DNA of 64,000 bases, taken from assembly GCF_003663825.1 (NCBI RefSeq), contig NZ_RCCC01000001.1, positions 2,426,501-2,490,500 of the forward strand, written 5' to 3'. The DNA comes from Acidovorax sp. 106 (lineage in GTDB: Bacteria; Pseudomonadota; Gammaproteobacteria; Burkholderiales; Burkholderiaceae_C). Numbering within the stretch: position 1 is the stretch's first letter; each line of letters begins with the position of its first letter. Shown one piece after another: positions 15,806 through 25,024 of the stretch. The position numbers and the translations under genes were made by a program. Under the pieces are notes generated by a model. That model was not told the DNA's origin, did no database searches, and saw nothing but the letters and a program-made list of their open reading frames with translations.

Positions 15806-18241
15806 ATGAAGTCTTCACGTCATGCTCTGGCTGCAACCATGTTGGCAGCTTGTCAGTTGGTCCATGCCCAAACCGAGCAGACTGCTGCGCCTGCTGCCGC
15901 AGTTGGCACTGAGGGCTCATTAGCCCCTACTGCCGCGCAGCCAATGCAGCCCATCCCGGCTGCGGCACCAGCTCCTGCTCGTGTCGATAAACCCCAGGCA
16001 GCCACGGCAGTGCCCGCCGATGTGAAGTCGGCCCTGGAATCTCCAGTGGCAGAGCCTCGCATCATCCGTGGCAACGGCCAAGTGATTGCGCCACCTAAAG
16101 TTATGTCTCCTTTGAGCGGGGCGCCCGTCTCGTTTCGCTTTGAAGAGGCCCCGGTGGCCGAGGTCGTGCGCACCGTGATGGGTGACATCCTCAAGGTGGA
16201 CTACGTCATGCACCCCCCATTGCAAGGCACGGTCACGCTGGCCACGCGCAACCCCATCCCGCCAGACCAGGCCGTCTTTCTGCTCGAGAGTGCTTTGCAG
16301 GCCAACGGGCTTGCGCTGGTGCGCGACGCCCGCGGCACCTTCCACGCCGGGCGGGCCGATGCACTCAAAAACGTAGCGGGCTCCATCCGCCAGTTCAGCG
16401 GAAGCAATCCCAGTATTCCACCGGGCTACGGGGCGGTCATCATTCCCTTGCAGTACATTGGGGCGGGTGAAATGGCCTCCATCTTGCGCCCCATGGTCTC
16501 GCCAGAGGCCATCGTGCGTGTAGACACCGTGCGTAACCTGCTGGTCATGATGGGCACCCGTACCCAGGCCGAGGGCTGGATGGACTTGGTCAACACCTTC
16601 GACGTGGACTTGCTCAAGGGCATGTCTGTGGGGGTGTTTCCACTCAAGCATGCGTCTGTCAAAGAGGTAGAGGCGGCACTGCGTTTGGTCGGTGGCGGCG
16701 GTGGCGCTGGTTCACCCAGTGCTGCAGTTCCAGGCACTGCCTCGGCCAGTACCACGCCAGCCGCCGCGGCCGCCGCAGGCTCGGTTACCTTGGGTGAGTC
16801 CAATCCTTTCTTTGGCGCATTGCGCATCATGCCGATTGAGCGCATCAACAGCATTTTGGTGGTTACCCCCCGCGCCGCCTATCTGGACGAAGCCCGCCGC
16901 TGGATTGACCGGCTGGACAAGCCCAGCGACGGTGGCTCAGAGCCGCAACTCTTCATCTACCCTGTGCAAAACGGCAATGCGCGGCATCTTGCCAGCGTGC
17001 TGGGCGGCTTGTTTGGTGGCTCGGGCGGCGGGGCGGCCGCCACGGCCAACAACGGCATTGCACCGGGTCTGGGCTCTAGCACTGGCAACTCGTTTGGGCA
17101 AACGGGAGCTAATAACACGTTTGGCAGCACAAGCGCTGGCACGCTGGGCAATTCCCGAACGGGCATGGCATCAGCTTTGACCTCGAGCGGTTCCGGTGGC
17201 GGGCTTAACAGTCTGAATAACCGCAACAGCACCCAGGGCGCAGCCAACCAAGCAGCGGCCACGGCCATGTTGGGCTCCATCCGCGTGGTGGCCGATGATT
17301 TGAACAACTCCATTTTGGTGTGGGGCACCCGCTCTGAATTCAACAGAGTTGAAGCGGCGCTCAAGCGGCTCGACCTACCGTTGACTCAGGTGCTCATTGA
17401 CGCCAGCATTATTGAAGTCACGCTCAATGACGACCTTAAATACGGCCTCAAATGGGCCTTCAGTGGAGATGCTCAGTCTGGCTATAGCGGCAGCGGCAGT
17501 GTCGGGTCTGTGCCAGCAATCACCCAAGGGTTCTCCTATACGCTTAAAAATGCCGCTGGCTTGACCAAGGCTACGCTGTCTGCATTGGCAGACAAGTCGT
17601 TGGTCAAAATGCTGTCTAACCCTTCACTGATGGTGCTTGACAACCACACTGCCACCATTTCAGTAGGCGATCAAATTCCGGTTCGCACGGCCACCCAAAC
17701 GACCCCCAACGGCAGCGCCGCCGCCATCGTCACTAATACCATCCAGTACAAGGATACTGGCGTGAACTTGGCGGTGACGCCCTCTGTGACTGCTGGCAAC
17801 GTGGTTGCCATGCAAATTGACCAAACCGTCACAGATGCAGGCTCGCCCGACACCACAACTGAAGCCGGTGGAGGGGAGCGCCCTTTCTTGCAGCGTCAGA
17901 TTTCCAGCAAGGTCGCTGTGCGCTCTGGTGAGTCGATTGTGTTGGGCGGGCTGATAAAAAACAACCAGACCAATAGGAAGACGGGCGTGCCTTTGCTGCA
18001 GGACATTCCCTTGATTGGGAATCTGTTTACAGAAAATGCGTCAACAGGTGTGCGCACCGAGCTCCTGGTCATTATCACTCCACGCGTAGTCCGTACCGAC
18101 GTGGATATTCGCGAAGTGAGTGAAGACTTGCGTGAGCGCCTCAAGGGCTTGCGCGCGATCGAGGTCGAGCCACCCGTCGTTCGCGGTGCTGTGGACACCA
18201 AGGTGCAGGCTGCGCAGCCTGCACCGTCGGTGCCCAATTGA
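15806..18241 (+). CDS. gspD: type II secretion outer-membrane secretin GspD
   Basis: An 811-residue secretin with a signal peptide (MKSSRHALAATMLAACQLVHA). After a proline/alanine-rich stretch come the N0 domain (about 110-180, VSFRFEEAPVAEVVRTVMGD), N1-N3 domains interrupted by Gly/Ser/Asn-rich loops at about 295-330 and 400-470, and the secretin beta-barrel core (VGDQIPVRTATQ, YKDTGVNLAVTPSV, GLIKNNQTNRKTGVPLLQDI, LLVIITPRVV). It forms the outer-membrane exit channel. The ATG at 15806 begins a clear signal sequence; the open frame continues far upstream through gspN in another phase and is not used. Placing gspD last is a variant of the usual C-D-E order. Confidence 0.95.
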   Translation: MKSSRHALAATMLAACQLVHAQTEQTAAPAAAVGTEGSLAPTAAQPMQPIPAAAPAPARVDKPQAATAVPADVKSALESPVAEPRIIRGNGQVIAPPKVMSPLSGAPVSFRFEEAPVAEVVRTVMGDILKVDYVMHPPLQGTVTLATRNPIPPDQAVFLLESALQANGLALVRDARGTFHAGRADALKNVAGSIRQFSGSNPSIPPGYGAVIIPLQYIGAGEMASILRPMVSPEAIVRVDTVRNLLVMMGTRTQAEGWMDLVNTFDVDLLKGMSVGVFPLKHASVKEVEAALRLVGGGGGAGSPSAAVPGTASASTTPAAAAAAGSVTLGESNPFFGALRIMPIERINSILVVTPRAAYLDEARRWIDRLDKPSDGGSEPQLFIYPVQNGNARHLASVLGGLFGGSGGGAAATANNGIAPGLGSSTGNSFGQTGANNTFGSTSAGTLGNSRTGMASALTSSGSGGGLNSLNNRNSTQGAANQAAATAMLGSIRVVADDLNNSILVWGTRSEFNRVEAALKRLDLPLTQVLIDASIIEVTLNDDLKYGLKWAFSGDAQSGYSGSGSVGSVPAITQGFSYTLKNAAGLTKATLSALADKSLVKMLSNPSLMVLDNHTATISVGDQIPVRTATQTTPNGSAAAIVTNTIQYKDTGVNLAVTPSVTAGNVVAMQIDQTVTDAGSPDTTTEAGGGERPFLQRQISSKVAVRSGESIVLGGLIKNNQTNRKTGVPLLQDIPLIGNLFTENASTGVRTELLVIITPRVVRTDVDIREVSEDLRERLKGLRAIEVEPPVVRGAVDTKVQAAQPAPSVPN

Positions 18242-18312
18242 CCCTATGCAGTGGGTGATGGGGTAAGGTTCAGCGTATTTGGTTTTTGTTAACTGTTAGG
18301 AAATGTTCGCAA

Positions 18313-18732
18313 ATGCAAATTAAGTTACATCAAAGAGGTTCGTTAGCTTGGATTGTGTCTGTTGTGGCTTTGGCTGTCGCAGGGTGTGCGAGCATCGGTA
18401 GTGCTACGCCAGAAGCAAAGGTGCAGCAGCGTGCAGAGGCTTTCTGGAAGGCCCGCCTGCAGGGGCAGCCTGAACAGGCTTATGCTTTGCTATCGCCTGC
18501 GTACCGCAAAGTGCGCACGCTGGAGCAATACAAGGCACAGTATGGTGCCGCAACGGCGGTGAAGGCTGCATCGGTGGTGAGTGTTACCTGCGAAGTCGAA
18601 AAATGCACAACGCGCATCAAAATTGAGGCAACACCAGCCTTGATGGGGGTGAGTGTGGGTACCATAGCCACCGGTTTGGACGAAACTTGGTTGTTGGAAG
18701 ACGGCCAGTGGTGGCGTTTTCAAAGCCTTTGA
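18313..18732 (+). CDS. small lipoprotein of unknown function
   Basis: A 139-residue protein with a lipoprotein signal: basic start MQIKLHQRG, hydrophobic core, then lipobox VAGC with the lipidated Cys25. The mature part is NTF2-like in feel (AEAFWKARLQGQPEQAYALLSPAYRKVRTLEQYKAQYG, with two cysteines in TCEVEKCTTRI and a final WLLEDGQWWRFQSL). Such folds are common in outer-membrane-associated lipoproteins, but no specific function can be stated. The start at 18313 is preceded by TTAGGAAA at about 18296-18303. It follows gspD by 71 bases on the same strand and could be a T2SS accessory; this is inference only. Confidence 0.72.
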   Translation: MQIKLHQRGSLAWIVSVVALAVAGCASIGSATPEAKVQQRAEAFWKARLQGQPEQAYALLSPAYRKVRTLEQYKAQYGAATAVKAASVVSVTCEVEKCTTRIKIEATPALMGVSVGTIATGLDETWLLEDGQWWRFQSL

Positions 18733-18916
18733 TGCGGGCTGCATGCATTGACAGGGAGGGCGTGAAACGGCGATGTGAAATCAGTGTTGCAATAAATCAA
18801 CATTGGGGTTGAACGGTCTGCTTGACCATGGAAGGCCCCAACGCGCTGTGCTACCATTCCCTAGCGTAATCAATCGTGGTAGTTGCGCTTACCAACTTTT
18901 TAACTGGAGTTTCTAT

Positions 18917-20641
18917 ATGAAGAAAAATGTTCTGGCCCTGAGCATTGCTGCCATGATTGGTGGCCTGGGCTTTGCAGGCGCTGCCTCGGCAAGCGTTGTG
19001 GAAGGTACTGCGGTCCTCGCCCCAAATGCAACCACTGGTACGCTGACGGCTAGCAACGCCACTACCTTGGAATTGGCTGAAGGTGGCGTGGGCCACATGC
19101 TGCTGGTGCCTTACTACACTGTGCAAAACGGCAACATGACCGTCCTGCACGTGGTGAACACCGACACCGTCAACGGCAAGGCCGTGAAGGTGCGTTTCCG
19201 CGGCGCTGCAAACTCTGACGACGTGATGGACTTCCAAGTGTTCATGTCGCCTGGCGACGTGTGGACTGCTGCCGTGACTGCAAACGCCACCACTGGCATT
19301 GCTCAAGTGCAAACGTCTGACAACACTTGCACGGTGCCTACCCTGGGCTTCAACGAGCCACAAGCTTTCTCCGTCGGCCGTTTGAATCCTGCTGCTTCTG
19401 ACTTGGTCAAGGCAAACGGTACACGTGAAGGCTATGTTGAAATCTTCAACATGGCTGATATCTCTGGCGCTGATCTCTACACGGTTGGCACCACTACGAA
19501 CACAAAGTCTGCTCTGTACACTGCTGTGAAGCACGTGAACGCTGTGGCTCCTTGCTCTGTGGCTGGCTCTACAGCACGCACGACCCTGAACACGGTTGCA
19601 ACGACCAACTTCACGACTGAACCTGCTGTTTCGGTGAGCGGTCTGGATACGCCTACTGGCGGTCTGATGGGTGACTGGTACATCATCAATGTGCCTGAAA
19701 CCACCACATTCTCTGGCGCTGCCACCGCTGTGGTTGCCAATGGCCGTGGTAACTTCGTGCACTTCCCACAGACCGACGGTGCTGTGACTGGCATTGATAA
19801 CTTCACTGCTGACCCACTGCTGCGTACAGACTCTGTGAAGACAGACGGTACAGCGTATGTGACCGGCACGATCACTCTGCCTGCTCTGGCCGCTGGTTTC
19901 TATGACCTGCCTGACATGTCTACGCCTTACCTGGCTGCCGACTGGAACGCCGGTGTTGGCCTGCCTAAGAACCAAGCCACTGCATTGACCGCAGCCCTGG
20001 CAGTGAGCTCGGTGACCAACCAGTACGCCAACGACACGTCCATCACAGCAAAGACTGACTGGGTGTTCTCCATGCCCACACGTCGTTACAGCGTGGCTGC
20101 CAACTACAAGGCGATCACCAGCACTGCGCCTGCCAACGACGCTAACGTGGCATACCGTCTGTTCTCCAACCTGTCTACGACAGTTCTGCCAAGCGTTTCC
20201 GCAGCTACGCAAGACGAATGGTTCTTCACTTCCAACACGGCAGTGTCGACCGATGGTTCTGGCAACATCTGCGTGGGCGTGGACGGCCAGACTTTCTATG
20301 ACCGTGAAGAAACCACTCCAACAGCGGCCACACCTGGTCCAGTGTTCTCCCCACGTACACCAGGCGTTGCTGCTGTAGTGTCCCTGTGCGGCGAAGCCAG
20401 CGTTTTGGCATTCAAGTACACCGACAACTCGGTGTTGGCTTCCAGCGTTGCTCGTTCTACAGTGACATCTGGCACCTACACCAATGGTTGGGGTGTTCTG
20501 ACTACGAAAAACGCCACAGGCGCTACCAACCGTGGTCTGCCACTGCTGGGTTCTTCGTTCATCAAGCTGACGAACCCACAAGCTGCTGCTGGTCTGTCCG
20601 GTACCTACGGTATCACTTGGCCACACCGCTTCACGAAGTAA
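18917..20641 (+). CDS. secreted cell-surface protein of unknown function
   Basis: A 574-residue protein with a signal peptide MKKNVLALSIAAMIGGLGFA, cleavage probably after GAASA, preceded by GGAG at 18906-18909. The mature sequence is rich in Thr, Ala, Val and Asn with beta-type character and four cysteines (TCTVP, APCSV, NICVGV, SLCGEA) that could form two disulfides. Base composition is clearly lower in GC than the neighbours, with many Ala GCT and Thr ACT codons, which fits very high expression or separate ancestry. A strong terminator follows at once, so it is probably its own transcription unit. It lies directly after the T2SS operon and lipoprotein, so it is a candidate exported substrate or surface layer component. 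No catalytic domain is recognised. Confidence 0.7.
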   Translation: MKKNVLALSIAAMIGGLGFAGAASASVVEGTAVLAPNATTGTLTASNATTLELAEGGVGHMLLVPYYTVQNGNMTVLHVVNTDTVNGKAVKVRFRGAANSDDVMDFQVFMSPGDVWTAAVTANATTGIAQVQTSDNTCTVPTLGFNEPQAFSVGRLNPAASDLVKANGTREGYVEIFNMADISGADLYTVGTTTNTKSALYTAVKHVNAVAPCSVAGSTARTTLNTVATTNFTTEPAVSVSGLDTPTGGLMGDWYIINVPETTTFSGAATAVVANGRGNFVHFPQTDGAVTGIDNFTADPLLRTDSVKTDGTAYVTGTITLPALAAGFYDLPDMSTPYLAADWNAGVGLPKNQATALTAALAVSSVTNQYANDTSITAKTDWVFSMPTRRYSVAANYKAITSTAPANDANVAYRLFSNLSTTVLPSVSAATQDEWFFTSNTAVSTDGSGNICVGVDGQTFYDREETTPTAATPGPVFSPRTPGVAAVVSLCGEASVLAFKYTDNSVLASSVARSTVTSGTYTNGWGVLTTKNATGATNRGLPLLGSSFIKLTNPQAAAGLSGTYGITWPHRFTK

Positions 20642-20680
20642 TTCGTAAGCAACTAATCCGCAGCAATGCGGTCTAAAAAG

Positions 20681-20707
20681 GCGGGGGGAAACCCCCGCTT
20701 TTTTTTT
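20681..20707 (+). terminator. rho-independent terminator after the surface-protein gene
   Basis: Perfect 7-bp GC stem GCGGGGG / CCCCCGC with a GAAA loop, followed by nine T residues. It lies 40 bases after the stop of the surface-protein gene and partly precedes the ppiC start, so it separates the two transcripts or attenuates read-through. Confidence 0.92.
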
Positions 20708-20744
20708 GGCTTACTTATTCAACCTTACCCAAACCATTCCAACT

Positions 20745-21689
20745 ATGATTCGCTCCAGTTTGTCTGCTCTGTCTGCTACGCGTTCCTTGAAGGTTGCTGC
20801 TGGGGGGCTGTTGTGCTTTGTGTCCATTGCGGTGACTGCGGCAGAGCCTGTGCCTCTAGTGCAAGGCCCCCAATTTGCGGTGACAACAGATGACGTGCGT
20901 GCAGACGCACTGCGTATGCCCCAGGAAATGCGCTCTATTGTGTTAGCGCGTCCGCAAACAGTGACCCAGCTCGTTTCCAACTTGTACGCCCGCAGGGCCA
21001 TGGCGCAACAGGCCGATGCCGAAGCGCTGGACAAAGACCCTACCGTGGCTGCAGCACTCAAGATCGCGCGTGACAAGGTGCTGTCGGATGCATGGATCGA
21101 AAAGCAAGATAAGCGCAACACCCCCAAGCCCGACGTGGCGGAGGCCTGGGCCCAGACAGCTTACAAGGCAAAGCCAGAGCGCTTCAAGGTAGGCCCTGAG
21201 GTGCATGCGCGCCACATTCTGATTGCCGGTACCGATGCCGATGCCAAAGCCCAGGCCGAAAAAATACTGGCAGACCTTAAGAGGGGCGCCGACTTTGCCA
21301 AGTTGGCCAAGGAGTTCTCTGCCGACAAGAGCAATGCGGAAAAGGGTGGGGACTTGGGCTTCTTTGCGCAAGGTCGTATGGTGCCCGAGTTCGATGCTGT
21401 TGCATTTGGCTTGGCCAAACCAGGTGACCTCAGTGGAGTGGTGCAAACCAAGTTTGGGTACCACATCATCCAGTTGCAAGATAAAAAAGAAGCCCGTGTG
21501 CGCTCTTTCGATGAAGTCAAGGATGAGTTGGTGAAGGATGCGGTGGCGACGATTGTTCAGGACGCGCGTGTGGCCTATGCCCAGAAAATGCAGGAGGGTG
21601 TGGACATTCGCGCTGAGGCGATTGCAAATTTCGCTTCCCAGTACGCCAAGGAAAATCCGAAGCAGACTCAGCCAGCCAACGCCAAGTAA
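20745..21689 (+). CDS. periplasmic parvulin-type peptidyl-prolyl isomerase
   Basis: A 314-residue protein with a signal peptide (MIRSSLSALSATRSLKVAAGG onwards, cleaved near VTAAEP). Residues about 145-250 form a parvulin/PpiC rotamase domain: EVHARHILIAGTD, ADKSNAEKGGDLGFFAQGRMVPEF, GVVQTKFGYHIIQL. The flanking helices are SurA/PrsA-like chaperone parts. It should catalyse proline isomerisation during folding of exported proteins. Adjacent to the surface-protein gene and the T2SS operon, it may assist folding of those exported products. The start at 20745 begins the signal sequence; an upstream frame extension runs into the terminator. Confidence 0.9.
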   Translation: MIRSSLSALSATRSLKVAAGGLLCFVSIAVTAAEPVPLVQGPQFAVTTDDVRADALRMPQEMRSIVLARPQTVTQLVSNLYARRAMAQQADAEALDKDPTVAAALKIARDKVLSDAWIEKQDKRNTPKPDVAEAWAQTAYKAKPERFKVGPEVHARHILIAGTDADAKAQAEKILADLKRGADFAKLAKEFSADKSNAEKGGDLGFFAQGRMVPEFDAVAFGLAKPGDLSGVVQTKFGYHIIQLQDKKEARVRSFDEVKDELVKDAVATIVQDARVAYAQKMQEGVDIRAEAIANFASQYAKENPKQTQPANAK

Positions 21690-21759
21690 CAAATATGCGC
21701 TGAAGTGGTGGATTTAAAAGCCAGCCTGCGGCTTTACACTTTGGCTAGTTTGTAAGATC

Positions 21760-21789
21760 ACCCGCCCGCTCAGGGCGGGTTTCTCTTTG
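21760..21789 (+). terminator. rho-independent terminator after the PPIase gene
   Basis: Perfect 8-bp stem ACCCGCCC / GGGCGGGT with loop GCTCA (21760-21780), followed by TTCTCTTTG. It lies 70 bases after the isomerase stop and 12 bases before the wzm start. A weaker hairpin AAAGCC / GGCTTT precedes it at about 21717-21735. Confidence 0.85.
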
Positions 21790-21800
21790 TATGGAGCCCC

Positions 21801-22601
21801 ATGGGGACATTGCTCAATGAGTGGTTAGCCGTTTGGCGCGCCCGCAATTTGGTCTGGGTGCTGACCCGCCGTGAGGTGGCTGCCCGCCACTCTGGCACGG
21901 CGCTGGGTGTGCTGTGGCCCTATCTGCAGCCGCTGCTTACGGTGGCCGCGTACTATCTGGTGTTCGATGTGGTGTTTTCCATGCGCCTGGGTGATGGTGC
22001 TCCGACACATGCGGTAGGCGCATTTCTTATTGTGGGTGCGTTGCCGTGGATGGCTTTTTGCGATGCCGTGTCGCGCGGCATGAGCAGCCTGATCGACGCA
22101 GGCGGTCTGCTGCAAAAAAACCCGCTGCCCCCGGTGCTGTTCACTACACGGGCAGTCTTGGCCAGCTCATTGATTTACGGGCCTCTGCTTTTGCTAGTAG
22201 GGCTGGCCTATGCGCCAACGCACCATTTTCAGTGGCCTGTAGTGGCATTTCCGGTGCTGTTAGGCCTGCAATTGTTGATGTGCCTGCTGCTTGGGTTTGC
22301 GCTGGCCATTTTGGCGGCTGCCCTGCGTGACACGGTGCAGTTGGTCGGTTTCTTGTTGTCGGTGGGTATTTATCTGTCGCCCATCCTGTTCCCCTTGACC
22401 TTGTTCCCGGAGCAGTGGCGCTGGGTGCTTTGGCTGAACCCCATGACGGCACTGGTGCAGGGCTATCAAGAAATATTGCTGCGCGGTGCCTGGCCGCCTT
22501 TGAGTGTGTGGTGGGTCACGATGGGGTGGATCGGCGCGACGGCCGCCATCTTGGCCGTGCTGGTGCGCCGCAGCCAGGACCAGTTGGTGGATTGGCTATG
22601 A
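21801..22601 (+). CDS. wzm: polysaccharide ABC exporter permease (Wzm type)
   Basis: A 266-residue ABC-2 family permease with about six membrane helices; the N-terminal segment LLNEWLAVWRARNLVWVLTRREVAARHSGTALG has the amphipathic helix and RYRxSxLG-like motif of Wzm/TagG transporters (seen as ARHSGTALGVLWP). Such permeases flip lipid-linked O-antigen or capsule chains across the inner membrane. Its stop overlaps the ATPase start (ATGA), the usual Wzm-Wzt arrangement. The gene starts 12 bases after a terminator, so the promoter may lie close by or transcription may begin within the ppiC 3-prime region. Confidence 0.92.
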   Translation: MGTLLNEWLAVWRARNLVWVLTRREVAARHSGTALGVLWPYLQPLLTVAAYYLVFDVVFSMRLGDGAPTHAVGAFLIVGALPWMAFCDAVSRGMSSLIDAGGLLQKNPLPPVLFTTRAVLASSLIYGPLLLLVGLAYAPTHHFQWPVVAFPVLLGLQLLMCLLLGFALAILAAALRDTVQLVGFLLSVGIYLSPILFPLTLFPEQWRWVLWLNPMTALVQGYQEILLRGAWPPLSVWWVTMGWIGATAAILAVLVRRSQDQLVDWL

Positions 22602-23971
22602 CTGCAAAAACAACAACCAGCCTGACCACGGGGGGGGCAATGCCTGCGATTGCTCCTGCCGCCACACAACCGCCCCCAGTGCTTCGTGTGCAGTCGGTCA
22701 GCAAAGAATACAAGCTTTACCCCACGCCCCGCTCACGCCTCAAGGCGCTCATCACCGGCAAGGCCACGCACCGCAGCCACTGGGCCTTGCGTGATGTGTC
22801 CTTTGAGTTGCAGCGCGGTGAGTGCATTGGCGTCATTGGTGACAACGGCGCGGGCAAAAGTTCTTTGCTCAAACTGTTGGCAGGCACCTTGCAGCCCAGC
22901 CAAGGCCGCATCGAGCGTGTGGGCCGTGTCACTGCCATTTTGGAGTTGGGTGCAGGTTTTCACCCCGACTTCAGTGGGCGTGACAACCTGTACTTCGGCG
23001 GCAGCCTGATTGGCATCAGCCGTGAAGAGATGGAGCGGCTGGAGCCAGAGATCATCGAATTTTGCGAACTGGGCGAGGCATTGGACAGGCCGGTGAAGAC
23101 ATATTCATCGGGCATGACGGTGCGCTTGGCGTTCGCGTTGGTCACTGCGGTGCAGCCCGATGTGCTGATCATTGACGAGGCATTGGCCGTGGGCGATCAG
23201 CACTTCCAGAAGAAGTGCGTGGAGCGCATTACCGCCTTTCGCAACAGCGGGTGCACCATTTTGTTTTGCTCGCACAGCCCGTACCACATCCGGCATTTGT
23301 GTGACCGGGCCCTGTGGCTCAAGGCAGGGCAAGTGGCCCAGTTCGGCGGCACCGAAGAGGTGTTGGCGGCCTACGATGTGTACACCCGCCAGCGAGAAGC
23401 GGGCGATTTGGCGGAGGCAGCGCAGCCCATAGCCCCCGCTTTGCCTATGGACTCCGAATCTGCGGGGTCATATGGGACCGCAGTGTCTGCTGTTTTAGCG
23501 CCCGCTCCATCGCCTGCTGGCCCGGCGGCCCCTGTAGCCTCCGTGGCTGCAGCCGACGGTGGTGGTGCCTGTATTTTGTCCGTGGATGTTTCTAATCTGG
23601 CGGATCCGCAGAATGGGCAGCCTTCTGTACTGCAAGGCCAGGATTTAGTTGTCACGATCAAGGCGCGCGGACGGGGGGCAGAGCGCCCGCACATTGGGTT
23701 CATGATTGAGCAGTCCAAAGGGGTGGGCATCACCTCGCTGGCCACCCACGAGGATGGCGCGCACCCGGTGCAGCAGCCCGATGGGACTTGGTGCTCGGTA
23801 CTCACGTTCCCTGAGCTTCCGCTGCACAGCGGCGACTACGTGATCAGCGCGTTTTTGTTCGACGAAACTGGGTTGGCGGTGTATGACGAGTGGTTCCAGT
23901 TCATGCACTTCCGGTTTATTTTCCCCAAGCCCCTGCCTGGCTTGGTGCGTTTGCCCCACCACTGGAGTTGA
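22598..23971 (+). CDS. wzt: polysaccharide ABC exporter ATPase with C-terminal cargo domain (Wzt type)
   Basis: A 457-residue ATPase. The nucleotide-binding domain spans about 27-270 with Walker A GDNGAGKSS (81-89), signature TYSSGMTVRLA and Walker B DVLIIDEAL. A long Ala/Pro linker (about 285-325) leads to a C-terminal beta domain of roughly 125 residues (ILSVDVSNLADPQNG, FMIEQSKGVGITSLATHEDG, LHSGDYVISAFLFDE). In E. coli O8/O9a-type systems this Wzt extension binds the modified, non-reducing end of the finished chain. Its presence therefore suggests that chains are exported after capping. The next two genes encode methyltransferases, which fits a methylated cap. Confidence 0.92.
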   Translation: MTAKTTTSLTTGGAMPAIAPAATQPPPVLRVQSVSKEYKLYPTPRSRLKALITGKATHRSHWALRDVSFELQRGECIGVIGDNGAGKSSLLKLLAGTLQPSQGRIERVGRVTAILELGAGFHPDFSGRDNLYFGGSLIGISREEMERLEPEIIEFCELGEALDRPVKTYSSGMTVRLAFALVTAVQPDVLIIDEALAVGDQHFQKKCVERITAFRNSGCTILFCSHSPYHIRHLCDRALWLKAGQVAQFGGTEEVLAAYDVYTRQREAGDLAEAAQPIAPALPMDSESAGSYGTAVSAVLAPAPSPAGPAAPVASVAAADGGGACILSVDVSNLADPQNGQPSVLQGQDLVVTIKARGRGAERPHIGFMIEQSKGVGITSLATHEDGAHPVQQPDGTWCSVLTFPELPLHSGDYVISAFLFDETGLAVYDEWFQFMHFRFIFPKPLPGLVRLPHHWS

Positions 23972-24001
23972 TAGGCTGAGGCGCTTTGAGCCCTATAGAC
24001 A

Positions 24002-24991
24002 GTGACAGACATTTCAGAGAAAAAGATGAACGATGAACAAGGCCGTATGGACGGCAATGCACATGCGCCCGCTTTGGGTCTCAAGCCAGACCAGTCACCC
24101 AGTGCAGGCCAGCAGCTTTTGCAAGAGGGGTTGCTGCTGCTGGAGCAGGGCGACCGCACCGGTGCCGCCCAAGTGCTGGCGCGGGCCCGCAGTGAGCGCG
24201 ACACGCTGCTGCAGGCCCATGCGCTGATCGAGTCCCACGACTTGGTCGGATCGTTTCGCAACATCATGGGGCTGGACTGCACCATTTCCCCACAAGACGA
24301 TATCTTCGGCTTCTTTGCCGGGCATGCGTCCAGCACCAACCCCTTGCGCGACTACCTCGCGGACGGGTGGCGCACGTTGTCGGAGTTGATGCTGCTGCTG
24401 GAGGCTGTGGGCCTGCCTTTGTTGCAGACCCCGAGCGTGCTGGAGTTTGCCAGCGGCCACGGTCGTTTTACCCGCCATCTGGTGAAGGCACTGGGGCCTG
24501 ACCGTGTCACGGTGTCTGACGTGGTGCCCGACGCTGTGCACTTTGCAATGCAAACTTTTGGCGTGCAGGGCTTCTTGTCTGCCAGTGTGCCTGAGCAGGT
24601 GCAGTGGCCCCGGCGCTATGGGCTGGTGTTTGTGCTGTCGCTGTTCAGCCACCTGCCTCGCAGCACGTGGTCGCGATGGCTCAAGGTGCTGTGGGATGCG
24701 GTGGAGCCCGGTGGTTTGCTGGTGTTCACCACCCACGGGGCCAAGGCGGCAAACTTTGACCACGTCACGCTCGATGAAGAAGGCTATTTCTTCGCGCCCT
24801 CTAGCGAATCCAACGCCATCGATGGCCAGGAATACGGGACGGCCTTTACTGCTGAGCCTTTTGTGCTGGCGCGCATTGCAGAAACAGTGGGGGCTGAGGG
24901 TTTGGTACATAAGTCTCTGGTGCATTTTTGGAATCACCAAGACGCCTACGTGCTGCGCAAGCCATCAAAAGACAACGATGCAGCGCTCTGA
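24002..24991 (+). CDS. SAM-dependent methyltransferase
   Basis: A 329-residue class I methyltransferase. Residues about 30-75 form a helical N-terminal stretch (LLQEGLLLLEQGDRTGAAQVLARA) like a TPR unit. The catalytic fold starts at about 145 with motif I VLEFASGHGRFTRHL, then VTVSDVVPDAV, and the motif IV region YGLVFVLSLFSHLP; GGLLVFTTHG is a late motif. The acceptor is unknown, but position after wzm/wzt points to a sugar or lipid-linked glycan. The GTG at 24002 is used here; an ATG at 24026 is an alternative. It is followed by a second methyltransferase after 33 bases. Confidence 0.85.
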   Translation: MTDISEKKMNDEQGRMDGNAHAPALGLKPDQSPSAGQQLLQEGLLLLEQGDRTGAAQVLARARSERDTLLQAHALIESHDLVGSFRNIMGLDCTISPQDDIFGFFAGHASSTNPLRDYLADGWRTLSELMLLLEAVGLPLLQTPSVLEFASGHGRFTRHLVKALGPDRVTVSDVVPDAVHFAMQTFGVQGFLSASVPEQVQWPRRYGLVFVLSLFSHLPRSTWSRWLKVLWDAVEPGGLLVFTTHGAKAANFDHVTLDEEGYFFAPSSESNAIDGQEYGTAFTAEPFVLARIAETVGAEGLVHKSLVHFWNHQDAYVLRKPSKDNDAAL

Positions 24992-25024
24992 TTGCGGTAG
25001 CACAGCATCTACAGGAGGTAGTTC

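Noticed and set aside
18851..20626. Long open frame (591 codons) on the minus strand opposite the surface-protein gene
   Set aside because: It has no recognisable domain, is rich in Cys, His and Arg as expected of an antisense frame, and the plus-strand gene has a signal peptide, ribosome site and terminator.
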